A stretch of DNA of 64,000 bases, taken from Melieria omissa (taxonomy: Eukaryota > Arthropoda > Insecta > Diptera > Ulidiidae). Shown here piece after piece: positions 63,616-64,000 of the stretch. The first letter of the stretch is position 1. Every line of letters begins with the position of its first letter. The notes under the pieces are model-generated. The model was given only the letters and a program-made list of their open reading frames with translations. It did not search any database and was not told where the DNA came from. The stretch is from the NCBI GenBank assembly GCA_963971225.1, contig OZ020270.1:2604001-2668000 (forward strand), written 5' to 3'. The position numbers and the translations under genes were made by a program.

Positions 63616-63999
63616 TTAGACTTGTTCGTCCCGAACAAGTGCCGAGGCTCCGCTGTGATGAGGCGCCAGGCGCTCCAAATGGACTACCTTCAGCTTAGCG
63701 CCTTTATTGCTGCAACGTTGAATCCTGTATACCACGTCGTTAATCCTAGTCACGACTTCGTACGGTCCTTCCCATGACGCTTGAAGTTTCGGAGACAAAC
63801 CTTTCCTCCGCTGCGGGTTGTAGAGCATTACCAGATCGCCTTCTTGGAACCCTGCTGAGTTGGCCCGTAGATCATATCTGGCTTTCGCCTTATCGCTGAC
63901 CAATTTGGTGCGGCCCCTTATAAATTGGTGAATTTCCTCCAGTTCCGCCCGCTTATTGGCCACGTAGTCTGTCTTAGCGCCTCCCGTCGTGCTGACTAC
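63616..63999 (-). CDS. G2 integrase C-terminal region (partial)
   Basis: The open frame continues to the window edge. It encodes VVSTTGGAKTDYVANKRAEL, a basic helix (FIRGRTKLVSDKAKARYDLR), the SH3-like end EGDLVMLYNPQRRKGLSPKL, GPYEVVTRINDVVYRI and a tail ending LVRDEQV. This region helps bind target or element DNA in Gypsy integrases. The start is outside the window. Confidence 0.85.
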   Translation of the reverse strand, partial: VVSTTGGAKTDYVANKRAELEEIHQFIRGRTKLVSDKAKARYDLRANSAGFQEGDLVMLYNPQRRKGLSPKLQASWEGPYEVVTRINDVVYRIQRCSNKGAKLKVVHLERLAPHHSGASALVRDEQV

Positions 64000-64000
64000 C

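Larger units (their letters stand above)
63162..64000 (-). mobile_element. Gypsy element G2, 3' end, cut by the window edge
   Basis: Same family as G1 in reverse orientation. The LTR is followed inward by the polypurine stretch and the integrase C-terminus, which runs off the window. ATAT precedes the LTR at 63158-63161, which would be one copy of a 4-bp duplication. The coding end lacks the deletion of G1, so this copy looks better preserved. Confidence 0.9.

Overview
The window looks like a transposon-rich piece of a higher-fly (brachyceran dipteran, possibly tephritid-like) genome. This rests on the class of repeats (LOA-, jockey- and CR1/L2-type LINEs, a tRNA-Leu-primed Ty3/Gypsy family, a BEL/Pao element with a PHD finger), on 61-nt introns in the only convincing host gene, and on AT-rich intergenic DNA. 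No rRNA, tRNA, CRISPR or bacterial-type operon was seen.

Layout. 1-7.7 kb: AT-rich flank, a decayed LTR, and a 141-bp-period tandem repeat into which a reverse-strand LOA-type LINE (E, 2252-7432) inserted with a 12-bp target duplication. 7.68-33.9 kb: a nest up to six levels deep. LINE F (reverse) is split by a hAT-like element H (8499-31155). H is split by a Gypsy element G1 (9207-30906). The 3' LTR of G1 is split by LOA-type LINE A (15057-30753). A is split by a jockey-type LINE B (17603-21039) and by another LOA-type LINE C (23091-29811). The 3' tail of C is split by a CR1/L2-like LINE D (28402-29803). Duplicated target sites and rejoined reading frames support most junctions and give the order of insertion. 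F also holds a 682-bp hAT-type MITE. 35.0-41.0 kb: a reverse-strand BEL/Pao retrotransposon with nearly identical 235-bp LTRs. 41.3-41.9 kb: two head-to-head LTRs of the G family. 42.5-48.2 kb: a field of short DNA transposons, including a P-element-like MITE, piggyBac-type micro-MITEs and a larger element holding remnants of a zeste-type Myb/SANT gene. 48.5-54.2 kb: the one clear host gene, three exons on the plus strand, encoding a large protein with a long low-complexity ectodomain, seven hydrophobic segments resembling PRRT3/PRRT4 and a long Gly/Ser-rich tail. 55-64 kb: AT-rich intergenic DNA with further inverted-repeat elements, a second D-type fragment and the 3' end of a second Gypsy element (G2) cut by the window edge.

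How the parts relate. The coding capacity other than the PRRT-like gene is retroelement gag/pol/ORF1/ORF2, almost all broken by stops, frameshifts or deletions. The most intact reverse transcriptases are in C and in the BEL/Pao element. The most notable non-coding signal is at the exact 5' end of LINE A, where the first 58 nt fit the nested pseudoknot of an HDV-like self-cleaving ribozyme.
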